From assembly GCA_001899175.1 (NCBI GenBank), contig MKVH01000021.1, positions 248,001-312,000 on the forward strand: 64,000 nt of DNA. Direction: 5' to 3'. Shown one piece after another: positions 1-10,044 of this stretch (position 1 is the first letter of the stretch; every line of letters starts with the position of its first letter). This DNA comes from Candidatus Kapaibacterium thiocyanatum. Lineage in GTDB: Bacteria; Bacteroidota; Ignavibacteria; Kapaibacteriales; Kapaibacteriaceae. The notes under the pieces were generated by a model that saw only the letters and a program-made list of their open reading frames with translations, had not been told where the DNA came from and did no database searches. A program made the translations under genes and the position numbers.

Positions 1-379
1 CCGCACGGGGCGTTATGGGGCACATACAACCACTGACATCTCCCGCTTCCTTCAGCGCACTCCGTACCTGCGTCTGTCCCCAAGCAAGGTTCTCAGCATC
101 ACAGGGTGAACCGCGTACGTAGACTGGTTCGGCGTCGTACCAGTCAAGGTTCTGCTAAGGTGACGCATAGCTGGTCATGTGCTAGGTTGCGCCCGTACCG
201 CTCACGGTCGTAGCCACCGATAGTACATACATGGCATGAATCGCTAGGGATGAGCGGCGTACCGTCTGGCCACACCATGCCGGACATGCACCGGGGAGAA
301 CGAAGCAATTCGGTGGCAGGGAGCCTGCAACGGGTTACCCTGCGGATATTTCCATCAATACTGTAGATTGGGAGTAGAC
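1..379. other. Intergenic or upstream stretch without a convincing gene
   Basis: No frame here has a start, a ribosome binding site and protein-like composition together. An open minus-strand frame in this stretch is antisense to the start of the next gene. A nine-base direct repeat (CAAGGTTCT) occurs twice near 85 and 146, and CGTAC occurs several times. I see no tRNA, terminator or clear promoter. It may be an upstream regulatory region or the tail of something outside the window. Confidence 0.4.
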
Positions 380-1867
380 ATGCGAATGTTGACTACGATA
401 GTATCCACTGGGGTGTGCGCGGGGCTTCTGGCCCTGTCGTCATTCCCCGCATGGGGACAAGAGCCCATCGACACGTCGCAGACGCGTACGATGACTGTTG
501 TGTGGAAGAATGTCTTTGGCGGCTCGATGGGCGCACCCACGTTCTTTCCGAACTTCTGCGGACAAGAAGGCAGTGACATCTTGCTCATTGCTTCGACAAA
601 ACGGGGCGCGTTCTGGAAGACCCGCCCGAAACTGGATACGACAATATCCGTGGGAGCCTGGCCAGCACTGTATGCCAAGCCGATTGATTACGATGGTATT
701 CCGCCTCATGAGTACATCAATCATAATGGTATCACCTTTCGGTGTGAGGGAACCGGAGACATCACGCAAATGGTCCCCATCGATACCATCGGCGCAGATT
801 GTTGGGGAGGGGCAAATACTCTTCTAAATGCCGCCTACAGTGCCGACGTTGATGGAGACGGCTTCCTCGACGTCGTTGCGGACATTGCCGGCGATAACAA
901 GACATGCCGTATCATCATGGGCGGCCCGCAGTCCGGCAAGGGCTGTGCGCGGGTCTTTCCCATCGACAGATTCGGTAGTAGGGACAACCGCTACGCCCAA
1001 GCTTTCTTCCGCTCGGCCACCGGGAAATGGCGCGTCGTCCAGCACGAGCGAAACGATAATGACTTATCGACATGGCTGGTCATCTACGACATGGACATCT
1101 TCCGGCAGGATGGTCGGGTGCAGTTCCGCGCTGTCAAGCGTGACTCTCTGCACGGCCCTTGCACGTCGCTCGACGACGATCCGTTGGGATTCAGCGCGTC
1201 GGTCGCAGACACGCTTGCGAAGAAGGACTGGCTTGTCATGTTCCATCGTCTCAGTACGACAGGACCGTGGGTGCTGGAGCGATTCGACATCACGAATGGG
1301 AAATTCATCTCGGTCGAGCAGGTAATACCAAAAGACGCTGGTCCGATAGCACATGACCTTGGCTATAGCCTCGGCACGGACCACCCCGTCGTTCGCATCA
1401 ACGGTCTTTTCTTCTACGCCAACAATCTCCGCCAGCCGTTCGCACGATGGATTGTAAAGGGATCGGGACTACAGGGATTGGAAGGCATGACGGCCATCAA
1501 TGACCAGACAGGTGACGGCGTACCGGACCTTGTCATGACAGGCGGCCCTGTAGACAATGGTGTTGTCGCTCTCTATACGCTTGACCCCGCCGTTTCCGTT
1601 GACGACGATCCCGTTCCTCCAAAGATCATGTCGTCTGCCCGCATGACAGGCGACGTCTTGGAACTCTCGCTGGTGCAACCAGCCTCCGTATCCGCTCATA
1701 TCGTGGGCATCGAAGGGCGCGAAGCCGTCCTGCTTACGCAGCAGCAATATCCGGCAGGCATGAGCCGCATCGATCTAGCCCCCCTGCTTCGCACGTACCC
1801 GCGCGGAGCCTATTACCTGCGCGTTCGCATGGGCGACGCTCTCCACACCATCAACCTCATTCGGTAA
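380..1867 (+). CDS. Secreted FG-GAP/VCBS-like repeat protein with T9SS-type C-terminal domain
   Basis: This encodes a 495-residue exported protein of unknown function. ATG 380 is preferred over the longer TTG start because GGGAG at 370-374 sits five bases upstream and the protein then begins with a clean signal peptide ending near AWGQ. Two Asp-rich segments, ADVDGDGFLDVV and NDQTGDGVPDLV, resemble calcium-binding FG-GAP/VCBS beta-propeller blades. The last 80 or so residues (hydrophobic strands, GIEGREAV, YPRGAYYLRV) resemble a type A T9SS sorting domain, though the usual YPNP motif is missing. The next gene starts 14 bases after the stop, so the two are probably co-transcribed. The function is not recognisable. 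Cell-surface or secreted location is inferred from the two terminal signals. Confidence 0.75.
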   Translation: MRMLTTIVSTGVCAGLLALSSFPAWGQEPIDTSQTRTMTVVWKNVFGGSMGAPTFFPNFCGQEGSDILLIASTKRGAFWKTRPKLDTTISVGAWPALYAKPIDYDGIPPHEYINHNGITFRCEGTGDITQMVPIDTIGADCWGGANTLLNAAYSADVDGDGFLDVVADIAGDNKTCRIIMGGPQSGKGCARVFPIDRFGSRDNRYAQAFFRSATGKWRVVQHERNDNDLSTWLVIYDMDIFRQDGRVQFRAVKRDSLHGPCTSLDDDPLGFSASVADTLAKKDWLVMFHRLSTTGPWVLERFDITNGKFISVEQVIPKDAGPIAHDLGYSLGTDHPVVRINGLFFYANNLRQPFARWIVKGSGLQGLEGMTAINDQTGDGVPDLVMTGGPVDNGVVALYTLDPAVSVDDDPVPPKIMSSARMTGDVLELSLVQPASVSAHIVGIEGREAVLLTQQQYPAGMSRIDLAPLLRTYPRGAYYLRVRMGDALHTINLIR

Positions 1868-1881
1868 CGGGAGCATCCGTC

Positions 1882-4800
1882 ATGAAGAACACTACACGCA
1901 CCATCATGGTGCTGGCCGCCGCATTTGTATGTATCGCCAGCACGCTCACCGCACAGAACACCATCATTCCCGCGCCGCTTCAGTCGTACAAACCGAACTA
2001 CTGGAACAGCGACGTCTTCTCCGCAAGCGTACCGACCTTTGCCCTTGGTCATCAGTGGGGCGGGGCTGCATTGGACAAGATCAACACGGCCTTCAAGATG
2101 AACGTAACGGGTGGGAACTGGGGCTACCTGCACCTCAACGAAAAGGAACTCTACAAACTCGGCAAGGGCTACAAGGACACGAACTATGTCGTATGGGCCG
2201 CGCCCCTCATGCACACGACGGAAGGGTGGATCGGCGAAATCTTCCGCGTCAACTGGTATGGAATGCGGTGGGAGCCTGCCGAGAATCCCGGTATCGATAA
2301 CCGGGACTGGCAGGCGCGTGACGCCGACGCATGGCCGCTATCCTTCGGAGCCCGGCATCATGGCACGGTACCATCGTCGCCGAGTGACGTGAACTACCGC
2401 CGCTTCAAACTTGACCCTGCGGGAATGCCCTCGAATCCTGTGCGCGTTCTGGATTCCGTCGAGCCGAGGAATCTCATGCGCATGTGGTACTACGACGACC
2501 GCGTCCGCGCGAAGGTGAAGTGGGAGAACTACCTCGGCTTCAAGTTCGCCAAGGACAGCACGAACACAGGCGGCACATGGTCGTATACCTACTATGAGGA
2601 TTCGACCGACGGCCGCAGGCTTCAGCTTGTCGTCAATCTTCGCCGTACGGACGCCACGGATACGATTCTTGATGATCAGCCCGTGGTGTCCATCACCGTC
2701 CCGTATCAACTGCGCTGGAAAGATCAGCAGGATACGAATCCAAACTTCCGTTCAGATCGCTTCAAGATGCCCTTCACCCTTGTGCCGTGGAATACGAAGG
2801 ACAGTACCTTCGCGCTTCCACGTGGCCGTGGTCTGGAGATGAAGACCCGTGCGCCGGCGGGCTTTACGGACTCCATCGTCATCACGCGCCGCATGCTGCC
2901 GAGGCACAGCGATCCCGGCGGCCCCGACGTTACCATCGTCGCAGAGTTCAGAACGGATACGATCATGGACGACCTCTTTGGCGCACCAACGCGTCGCCCC
3001 CACATGCTGAAGAGCGGCGTCACCGACTATCCGGCCTTCTTCGAACATGACTCGACATTGGGAATAGTCGGTACGTCAGCACCTGCCAACAAACGCTACC
3101 GTGCTATCGACTCCCTCGGTATCACGGTATGGTATCACGGCAATTCCGCCGTCGCCATCCGCTCGGCATCGCTTCTCACCCCCATCACCAAACGCGCCAC
3201 CTCCGGCTATCATGATAGTCTCTGGGCCTCGAAGTTCGAGGATCACAGGGTCAGAATCAAAATCCAGATCGACACACTCCGAAGCCGCATCGGTCGCCAT
3301 ACCCGCGTTCTTGCCTTCTACACGAACGACGAGTTCGAGATGGACCAGCTTCTGGGTATGCGCTACAAAGCCGAATTCCTTGACAGACGTCTCACGTCCG
3401 AAACGGGATACATCGGAAGCCGCTTCGCGGTCGGGAACACCGTCACGGAGTACGGCCGGCAGAAGATGCAGGGGTTCCCGACGAAGTTCCCGTGGACGGC
3501 AGGTCTCACGCAGCCGACACGGGCAACATCCGCGCCCTACATATCGCGCGGTAGTGTGGGCGAAGAGATTCGGACGGCGACCATGCCCGTGCCATCGCCC
3601 ATCATGAGCATCAAATCGGGCTTCCTCTGGACCGGAGACAATGCCCCCTATCGCCGATTCGAGACGGACATTTCTACCAAGACGACGGGTACATGGGCGC
3701 AGCTTGCCCTGCCCTTCCCGACGACGCCCTTCGACTTCACGAGCCTTACGGCCTACGAAGACATGATGCACTCGAACATGTCCCAGGTCGGCCCCGCTGC
3801 CATGCAGGAGCATTCCGTCTACGTGAACATGTACCAGAATGCCGCCTACTACTTCGGCAAGCGCAAGAACTTCTGGATGAACTTCTTCTACCATATCGAT
3901 CCCAAGTTCGGGTATGATTCGAGCGGCCGGGCATACGTCCGGTACAACAACTTCCAGCCTCTCATTGGCGAGTCCGTACGCCTCGGACACGGGACAGCCC
4001 TGAATCTCGGCACACGCGGCTTCATGTACGATAAATGGAAGTATCAGGACAGCCCCGACTATCTCATCCCGCATCCGGATTCCGTGCGTTCACCGGACAA
4101 GTATGGTAGTGAGAACATCATTTCGGATTCCTACTTCCCCGGCTATGTCACCGAGGATCCGACGTCCTTCGTCATGGATACGACGAGCAGCGTCACCCCG
4201 GAAGACCTCCTGCTCTCCGAGCATATCGGCGGAGACTACTACACGGTGGGTGAGCGCATTAATATCAACGACTGGACACCGTTTACGACGCTTGCATCGG
4301 AAATGCGTCTGGACCGAATCATACCCGGCGACGTCACGAAGAAGGTCTACGCAGGACGCCTGTCCGTACGGTGGGAAACGAAGTGGTGGCACGATCTCGT
4401 CACCGACACCGTGACGCGCTTCAAGCGTAGCACGGACATCTCCAACGCCGAACTCTTCATGAAGTCCAGACCCGTCGGATGGTACGGCCACGGCTACCGC
4501 ACCCTCATCGGCGGCGATACGACGCGTCTTCGCCAGTGGGTTACCGCCTATTCAGGTGTCGTGGGGATGCAGCGGTGGGCGCGGACATCGAACGCCGATA
4601 CGACGCTTCGCCTCGAAACGGAACCGGAAGCCGAACGGCTCTATGACATCGTCCTTCTCGACACGGCTGAAACAGGCGCTTCGGACGAAGACTGTATCAT
4701 CAGTATCACGAACAGAAGAACGTCGCCGTTCCTCTTCAACAACGCCATGCCGGACTCAGTCCAGTTCATTACCTCCTATGAACACGACACGCTGACGCGC

Positions 4801-7683
4801 GGCAGTCGTCCGGACCTCCGGTACCAGCAGGTGGGTGCCCGGCGGATCACGCTTCCCCTCAACTACACCGTTGACGTGACGAAGCCCTACCTTCTGCATG
4901 TACGTGAGCTGCGTCCAGCCTACGACGGAGCGCTCACGCTCGACACCATCGTGAACGGCAAGTCGAATCTCGCGCTCGACCTCCGCCCCGGCGACGTACG
5001 GTTCTTCCGGATCAAACGCCTTCAGGCCATCGACACGACGAATACTGGATACCTCGCCTTTTCGACGCAGAACAAGATGGTCGCCTACCGGATTCCCAAG
5101 GCCGACTTCAGTGGCTATACGGACAGCATTCGCTACCACGCGGTCTTCCATCGCCGGGACACCGATCCCATGCGCACGGGACCGTGGACGGTCTACTATC
5201 AGCGGTCGAAAGCCTATCACCGTGATAGTCTTCCGCTCGTCTCCGGCCTCGATTGGGAGACGCCCATCCGCCTCAGTCGCCTCACGACATCGAGCGTGCA
5301 GAATACGGACGGCCTGAACCGGACGCTCTACTACGACGTCAACCCCGTGGCCTACCTCGCGAACGTGCCGCCCATGACGAATCCGCAGAAGGATTGCTCG
5401 TGCGGCTTCCCGAGCATCGTCGTGCGTGAAGTCGTCCCCAACAGACCGAAGGTCCACATCGTTTACACATGCGAAGACGAGTGGATACCGACAGGGTTCA
5501 AGTTCAACTTCGCCCATATCGTCGAGAATGCGTTTCTCGACAACCCTGTCCTGAATCCCGCGCTTCTCGATGCCAATGGCAAGTCGCTCGTCATCATCGG
5601 CAAGGGTGGCCCGCATGACGGCGGTATGGATACCCTGAAGTCCCTTGCCCGGTGGGGTACGCCCGTCATCAATGCGTCGGCCGAGGGACGCATGTACTAT
5701 GCGTGGTCTGCCGTCGGTGCCGGTATCGGCGCAGGAACGAAAAGCACTGGTCTCGACTGGTTCCCGGCGGCCAACGCCATCACCGCCATTCCTACGCCGA
5801 CCATCACATGGCACTATGCCCACGACGACATCATCGATACCATCATGATCGACGGTGGTGCGCCCCGGTATCCGTCCCTGAACGTCTACTCGAACATCGC
5901 CCAGGGCAGGACCGATGCCACGCTCGTATGGGAAGAAGGCACCATGAACCGCCATATCCGCTACACACGTCTCGTTCCGGGTCTCGGCATGGCCATCGGC
6001 CGGATGCTGCCGCTGTTCGCGCCGATGTCCTACGCTCCCGGACGGCCGCCGACCATTCCCGGCGACGGACCCAATTCCATCGCCGTCATCGGCGGGGCCT
6101 TGCCGGAAGACGAGGCCGAGACACCCGTCGTTCTCCGGTCCCTGCAACGCGACACCATGTCGATGTTCATTCGGGACACGGACGGTTCGCCGAACGGACT
6201 CTACCGCTACAACCACGAAACCGTGGCGTGGTCGGAATACAGTCCGTGGGAGACCCGCAACAGGATCAAGTACAATCACCTCATCGACATGCAAGGCTTC
6301 GGGCTGGATGAACTCCACTACTGGTGGACAAATACGACCTACTCACTGGGCAACAGTCTCTTCCATCCTGTCATCACCAATGGCAGCGTGCGTATGGACT
6401 CGCTCACGTGGCAAGGTGTCGTGGATGACAGCCTCATCACCTACGGCGACAGTCTCCATATCGTGAGGGGCAACATTTCGGACTCGGCCGTGATCGTGAA
6501 CTACAGCGTCCTCGACACTCCGAACTTCTCCGATCTGTATGCGCAGAAGCAGTACAGCTACGCCAGCTACTGGACCGGACATCGGCAGTTCCCGAATATC
6601 CGGGGACAGCAGATCATGGTGCGGAGAATGCCGGGCGTCCCCGCGCCGCCGACAGTACTTCTCGACGTGGACTATCTCCGGGCACCCGGACCGTGGCCAC
6701 ACCTTGCCATGCGGCAACGGGAAGACACGCCCATCGGCATCCAATCGGTACGAAGAATCCTCCAATACACGAACGACAACGCCCCGAAGCTCGTCGCCTC
6801 GGCCGAGCAGTTCTACAAGGTGACGGACGCCCAGGAAGAAGAGCCCGTCGTTTCCGGTGGTGTCGAAGTGCAGGGCAGGAAACTCACGGCCCGCGCCGTG
6901 CTGGCGGACGGCCGGACGCTCTCCTTCCGGCCTGTCTATGACGACGTCATGCCGAACGGGTATGGCGGCAGCATGGACTATGCCTGGCAAATGGCGTCGA
7001 TGACGAAGCCCGTCACGGACCTTGTCACGGAATCCTTCACCGTAGGTGACGTGGATGAAATGAAGCTCGTCGCCACGGGCGGAATGCGTGGAAACGTGGA
7101 CGTGTCCATCGAGGAAGTGCAGCCTGACGTACCACTCGTGGGTGGAAGGACAATGACGGACTTCCGGAGTATGCGTAGCGTCCGTATGGGTCTTGCCGAA
7201 GCCGACCAGCGCAAGCCCGATGCACCGGCACGGTCGCTCTTCTACCTCACAGGTGGCGACGAGAAGATCTATCGTCTCCGGATGAAGTACACCGGGGACG
7301 GCGGCATCTTCCGGGAAGACCTCGACATCACGCCGGAGAAGGAGTCCTTCGGCAAGACCGCCGAAGCCGCTCGTATCATCGACCTCAACGCCATGCGCGG
7401 GACCGACGCTACGACGGAAGGACTGCATATCTATCCGAATCCAGCCCGTGAGCGGGTAACGATCATCGTGGGCGGCCCAGCGTCATCCGGCATCCAAGGT
7501 CGTACCCTCACGATGGACATCGTAGGCGCACTCGGCAATGTCGTCATGACGACTACCGTGGCATCCCATGAGGCCGTGGACGTCGTGGGCCTGCCGTCCG
7601 GCGTCTACAGCGTACGGGTCAGGATGGATGGTGGGGTACTGCCTGTGACCATCGGAACGGGCAAGTTCACCGTCGTGAAGTAA
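1882..7683 (+). CDS. Giant (1933 aa) secreted protein with T9SS type A sorting domain
   Basis: The protein starts with a signal peptide (about residues 1-25, ending STLTAQ) and ends with a classical T9SS type A domain from about residue 1846: IYPNPARERVTIIV, then a DIVGALG turn, GLPSGVYSVRV and a terminal KFTVVK. The sorting domain normally sends a protein through the outer membrane, after which it is cut off and the cargo released or anchored. The roughly 1800 residues between are Tyr/Trp/Asp-rich and beta-like, with no catalytic motif I recognise. Cysteine is scarce. It follows the preceding gene by 14 bases, so both may form a two-gene cargo operon. A stem-loop lies shortly after the stop. 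Role unknown; adhesin-like or structural surface functions are possible but not shown. Confidence 0.8.
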   Translation: MKNTTRTIMVLAAAFVCIASTLTAQNTIIPAPLQSYKPNYWNSDVFSASVPTFALGHQWGGAALDKINTAFKMNVTGGNWGYLHLNEKELYKLGKGYKDTNYVVWAAPLMHTTEGWIGEIFRVNWYGMRWEPAENPGIDNRDWQARDADAWPLSFGARHHGTVPSSPSDVNYRRFKLDPAGMPSNPVRVLDSVEPRNLMRMWYYDDRVRAKVKWENYLGFKFAKDSTNTGGTWSYTYYEDSTDGRRLQLVVNLRRTDATDTILDDQPVVSITVPYQLRWKDQQDTNPNFRSDRFKMPFTLVPWNTKDSTFALPRGRGLEMKTRAPAGFTDSIVITRRMLPRHSDPGGPDVTIVAEFRTDTIMDDLFGAPTRRPHMLKSGVTDYPAFFEHDSTLGIVGTSAPANKRYRAIDSLGITVWYHGNSAVAIRSASLLTPITKRATSGYHDSLWASKFEDHRVRIKIQIDTLRSRIGRHTRVLAFYTNDEFEMDQLLGMRYKAEFLDRRLTSETGYIGSRFAVGNTVTEYGRQKMQGFPTKFPWTAGLTQPTRATSAPYISRGSVGEEIRTATMPVPSPIMSIKSGFLWTGDNAPYRRFETDISTKTTGTWAQLALPFPTTPFDFTSLTAYEDMMHSNMSQVGPAAMQEHSVYVNMYQNAAYYFGKRKNFWMNFFYHIDPKFGYDSSGRAYVRYNNFQPLIGESVRLGHGTALNLGTRGFMYDKWKYQDSPDYLIPHPDSVRSPDKYGSENIISDSYFPGYVTEDPTSFVMDTTSSVTPEDLLLSEHIGGDYYTVGERININDWTPFTTLASEMRLDRIIPGDVTKKVYAGRLSVRWETKWWHDLVTDTVTRFKRSTDISNAELFMKSRPVGWYGHGYRTLIGGDTTRLRQWVTAYSGVVGMQRWARTSNADTTLRLETEPEAERLYDIVLLDTAETGASDEDCIISITNRRTSPFLFNNAMPDSVQFITSYEHDTLTRGSRPDLRYQQVGARRITLPLNYTVDVTKPYLLHVRELRPAYDGALTLDTIVNGKSNLALDLRPGDVRFFRIKRLQAIDTTNTGYLAFSTQNKMVAYRIPKADFSGYTDSIRYHAVFHRRDTDPMRTGPWTVYYQRSKAYHRDSLPLVSGLDWETPIRLSRLTTSSVQNTDGLNRTLYYDVNPVAYLANVPPMTNPQKDCSCGFPSIVVREVVPNRPKVHIVYTCEDEWIPTGFKFNFAHIVENAFLDNPVLNPALLDANGKSLVIIGKGGPHDGGMDTLKSLARWGTPVINASAEGRMYYAWSAVGAGIGAGTKSTGLDWFPAANAITAIPTPTITWHYAHDDIIDTIMIDGGAPRYPSLNVYSNIAQGRTDATLVWEEGTMNRHIRYTRLVPGLGMAIGRMLPLFAPMSYAPGRPPTIPGDGPNSIAVIGGALPEDEAETPVVLRSLQRDTMSMFIRDTDGSPNGLYRYNHETVAWSEYSPWETRNRIKYNHLIDMQGFGLDELHYWWTNTTYSLGNSLFHPVITNGSVRMDSLTWQGVVDDSLITYGDSLHIVRGNISDSAVIVNYSVLDTPNFSDLYAQKQYSYASYWTGHRQFPNIRGQQIMVRRMPGVPAPPTVLLDVDYLRAPGPWPHLAMRQREDTPIGIQSVRRILQYTNDNAPKLVASAEQFYKVTDAQEEEPVVSGGVEVQGRKLTARAVLADGRTLSFRPVYDDVMPNGYGGSMDYAWQMASMTKPVTDLVTESFTVGDVDEMKLVATGGMRGNVDVSIEEVQPDVPLVGGRTMTDFRSMRSVRMGLAEADQRKPDAPARSLFYLTGGDEKIYRLRMKYTGDGGIFREDLDITPEKESFGKTAEAARIIDLNAMRGTDATTEGLHIYPNPARERVTIIVGGPASSGIQGRTLTMDIVGALGNVVMTTTVASHEAVDVVGLPSGVYSVRVRMDGGVLPVTIGTGKFTVVK

Positions 7684-7703
7684 ACGATACGTCGTATGTT
7701 GAT

Positions 7704-7736
7704 TGTGGGGCCTTCCGATGTTGGGTAGGCTCCACA
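7704..7736 (+). terminator. Stem-loop downstream of the giant secreted protein gene
   Basis: TGTGGGGCCT (7704-7713) pairs with AGGCTCCACA (7727-7736), including one G-U pair, around a 13-base loop. There is no T-tract after it, so it is a weak intrinsic terminator or an mRNA 3' stabiliser. Confidence 0.4.
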
Positions 7737-7820
7737 CATCAATAGAACAGCATGGATTGATACCTGTATCACTGACCATTTCGAATACCTGATCGTAGAC
7801 ATGATCATGGAGGCAGAATC

Positions 7821-8879
7821 ATGAAGGGTATCCTGTTCCTCGTTTGTATTGCTCTAGGCGGGCATACAATGACGGCAGCCGAGATTGCCGTCACCTGTGT
7901 TCGTAGTATGGATGGGAAGCTGCTCACTGCTGATTCGATTCACGTCGAATGTCCGGACCTCCACGTGCGATATACGACGAAGGATTCGGTCCTCGTGCTT
8001 CCCACCATGACATCGGTGCTTCCTTCGAGCGGCCTATCGGCATCGATGGAGACCGCTGATCTCTATGACGTCCGTGGTCGTTTCGTGGCCCGTATCGAGC
8101 AGGCCCCATGCGCATCCGGAATGCGATGGCACAGGGACTACGGTCTCGTCTATGTCGTCCCCACGCCGGCAGCAAAGCATAGACAAGACAAGACCGACGG
8201 CATGATCATGGGCACACCAATGGTCACATTGACGGCATGGCGAGACGGATATGCGCCAACGACCGTCGTCCTTCCCGTTCCAGCGACCGATACGAATGTA
8301 TCCGTCGTGATGGACCTGCTTCCATGGTGGCATCGGATCCATACCGTCGTTCTAACAGCGTCCGCACCTCTTGTGCGGTACTATTCTGGCAGTAATGGAG
8401 GACGTGATACTACATCCAGATCGTACTCATTCGGAGCATGGTCCGGTATCGCAAATAGACCTGAACCAGCCATGCCCACGTCATGGACGACAACCGATTC
8501 ATCCTTCGAGTATCTCTATGACTTCAACGATCACGGGCTTCCATACGGGATCACCACACGCGGAATGTTGATGATGGATACCGTACGGAATACGGTCGAA
8601 TGGCTGTCGGTAAGCAATGGGTCATCTGAACCAACAGGAGGAAACAGTTCCGGAATCATCGTACACCGTCTCCCCGAATGGGATACGGTAACGACAGGAA
8701 AACTGGTCCTCTCCATGACTGACAGCATTGCTAATCGATGCCTCTACCACGTCACCTATTCATCGAGGCATAACTGGACGGATACGCGCCCCTATACTTC
8801 GGAATCGATCGTTGTTGGACCGCACGTACCATCCGAGAAAGACATCAGTGTCAAATGCGTGATCCTGTTGAAGGAATAG
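7821..8879 (+). CDS. Secreted protein of unknown function
   Basis: This encodes 352 residues with an N-terminal signal peptide (about 1-20, ending HTMTAAE). The start ATG is preceded by GGAGGCAG about 9-10 bases upstream. The first 150 or so residues alternate beta-like stretches with a YDVRGRFVARIE segment typical of extracellular beta-sandwich domains. A second segment around DGYAPTTVVLPVP recalls carboxypeptidase-like regulatory folds. I see no C-terminal T9SS motif and no catalytic residues. It sits 137 bases after the giant secreted gene, behind a stem-loop, so it may have its own promoter. It is the last gene before the gene-poor edge of the integrated element and could be either chromosomal or cargo. 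Confidence 0.65.
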   Translation: MKGILFLVCIALGGHTMTAAEIAVTCVRSMDGKLLTADSIHVECPDLHVRYTTKDSVLVLPTMTSVLPSSGLSASMETADLYDVRGRFVARIEQAPCASGMRWHRDYGLVYVVPTPAAKHRQDKTDGMIMGTPMVTLTAWRDGYAPTTVVLPVPATDTNVSVVMDLLPWWHRIHTVVLTASAPLVRYYSGSNGGRDTTSRSYSFGAWSGIANRPEPAMPTSWTTTDSSFEYLYDFNDHGLPYGITTRGMLMMDTVRNTVEWLSVSNGSSEPTGGNSSGIIVHRLPEWDTVTTGKLVLSMTDSIANRCLYHVTYSSRHNWTDTRPYTSESIVVGPHVPSEKDISVKCVILLKE

Positions 8880-9007
8880 GCTGGTCGCCAGCGGACTTGC
8901 TCTGGTATTTGCTTCAGACCACCTGTCTGCGACACTCCCCTTTCACAGCTTCCATCCCGCCACCGCACTCGGCGGACGCGTGCGCGCGTACAGAGCAGCC
9001 CTGATCG

Positions 9008-9043
9008 CAGAAACCCGCATGGCACTGCCACGCGGGTTTTCTG
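9008..9043. terminator. Long bidirectional stem-loop
   Basis: AAACCCGCATGGC (9011-9023) pairs with GCCACGCGGGTTT (9027-9039), with a single A-C mismatch and a three-base loop, and is followed by a short T-rich run. It lies 130 bases after the preceding plus-strand gene and may terminate it. Confidence 0.5.
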
Positions 9044-9277
9044 TATGGGGATAGTGCGTATGGCCGGGCCATCCTGTACGCTAGACGCGCGCGCGGTCTT
9101 ATGATCATCCAAGCCGGGGCTACCCATCATACAGCCGGGCATCGGCGATCACCCGATGATCGTCGTTCACATGATGCCAGAGACGTAGTATCTTCATCTA
9201 CGCATCTACTACCGTCAGGCTGCTCCCATCATTTTCCGGGACATGTATGTCATGGGCAGGAATAGCCTATTTCACCC

Positions 9278-9304
9278 AACCCACATGTGGGTCGCATGTG
9301 GGTT
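9278..9304 (+). terminator. Intrinsic terminator-like hairpin
   Basis: A perfect ten-base stem AACCCACATG (9278-9287) / CATGTGGGTT (9295-9304) with a seven-base loop is followed by the T-rich run TGTTATTGTTGTT. No annotated gene ends immediately before it, so it may end an unseen small RNA or a long read-through transcript. Confidence 0.5.
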
Positions 9305-9983
9305 TGTTATTGTTGTTCTGCGCTAAGCCTGTCCGTGGGCGTCAGGTATTCGTGCAGCGGCACACCTGTCATGCAGGAAATACCCCGCCATCTACACGGC
9401 CAAAGCTGAACTATCTGGCCCGTAGACCTTACCTACGTGTTGCTTGGACCGAATGCCGGGCATGGACATCTCGCTCGAATGCAAGAAAACCGCTCACCTA
9501 TTCCGTCCGTGGCGGGAAATGAAGACCGAAAACACCTCTCACGGCACGCACATGCCCTTGATCGAGACGTCATAGGGCACATTTGAGGCCATTTCATCCA
9601 TTGTTCGCGCGCTTGTGAAGACCTGCGAAGGCACTAACCGGGTATCCTTCACGAAACAGGCGTCCTCATACACGAGAATGGCGGTTTTGGATTGAATAGT
9701 GACTTCTCGTGATCCTTCGCCGGGTCATTCGTAAGCGAAATGTGATCGATAGTAAGCGATATTGTGCGATAGTGTTCGTGTTTGTGCAGGATTGTGGCAG
9801 GTCTTTCCCTCCTGATCGCGTTGGTTCGCGGAGAATCGCTGCATATTGACTGTGTTGTGAGCGCAGATAGTCCACGATGATCACGGATGATACCGAGATG
9901 GTCCGTGATACTGCCTCTATAGTGACAGAACACACCATTTTTCCCATTGCAACGATCCGGAGGACCCCATTCCGGATACAGGA

Positions 9984-10013
9984 ATGGCCGCCTCGCGGGT
10001 GCGAAGCGGCCAT
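9984..10013 (-). terminator. Terminator-like hairpin of the acidic HTH gene
   Basis: ATGGCCGC (9984-9991) pairs with GCGGCCAT (10006-10013). An inner TCGC/GCGA stem is separated from it by one C-A mismatch, and the loop is GGGT. It lies about 30 bases beyond the stop of the minus-strand HTH gene. A second, competing hairpin CATTCC/GGAATG (9968-9973, 9981-9986) overlaps its base. Confidence 0.5.
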
Positions 10014-10044
10014 ATGTCTGTGGGAGTATTCGACTAGACGCCTG

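Larger units (their letters stand above)
8880..10044. other. Gene-poor stretch at the left side of the integrated element
   Basis: About 1.16 kb without a credible gene. Open frames here lack ribosome binding sites and have erratic composition. It contains three good stem-loops (9008-9043, 9278-9304, 9984-10013). It also contains two copies of GTAAGCGA (9731-9738, 9752-9759), GCGATA at 9756 and 9766, and an inverted repeat TCACGGA/TCCGTGA (9881-9887, 9902-9908). The left attachment site of the element probably lies in or near here, but I could not identify the repeat that would prove it. Confidence 0.45.

Noticed and set aside
9247-9522. 91-codon plus-strand open frame in the element flank
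   Set aside because: There is no ribosome binding site, composition is unusual, and it overlaps a strong terminator-like hairpin.
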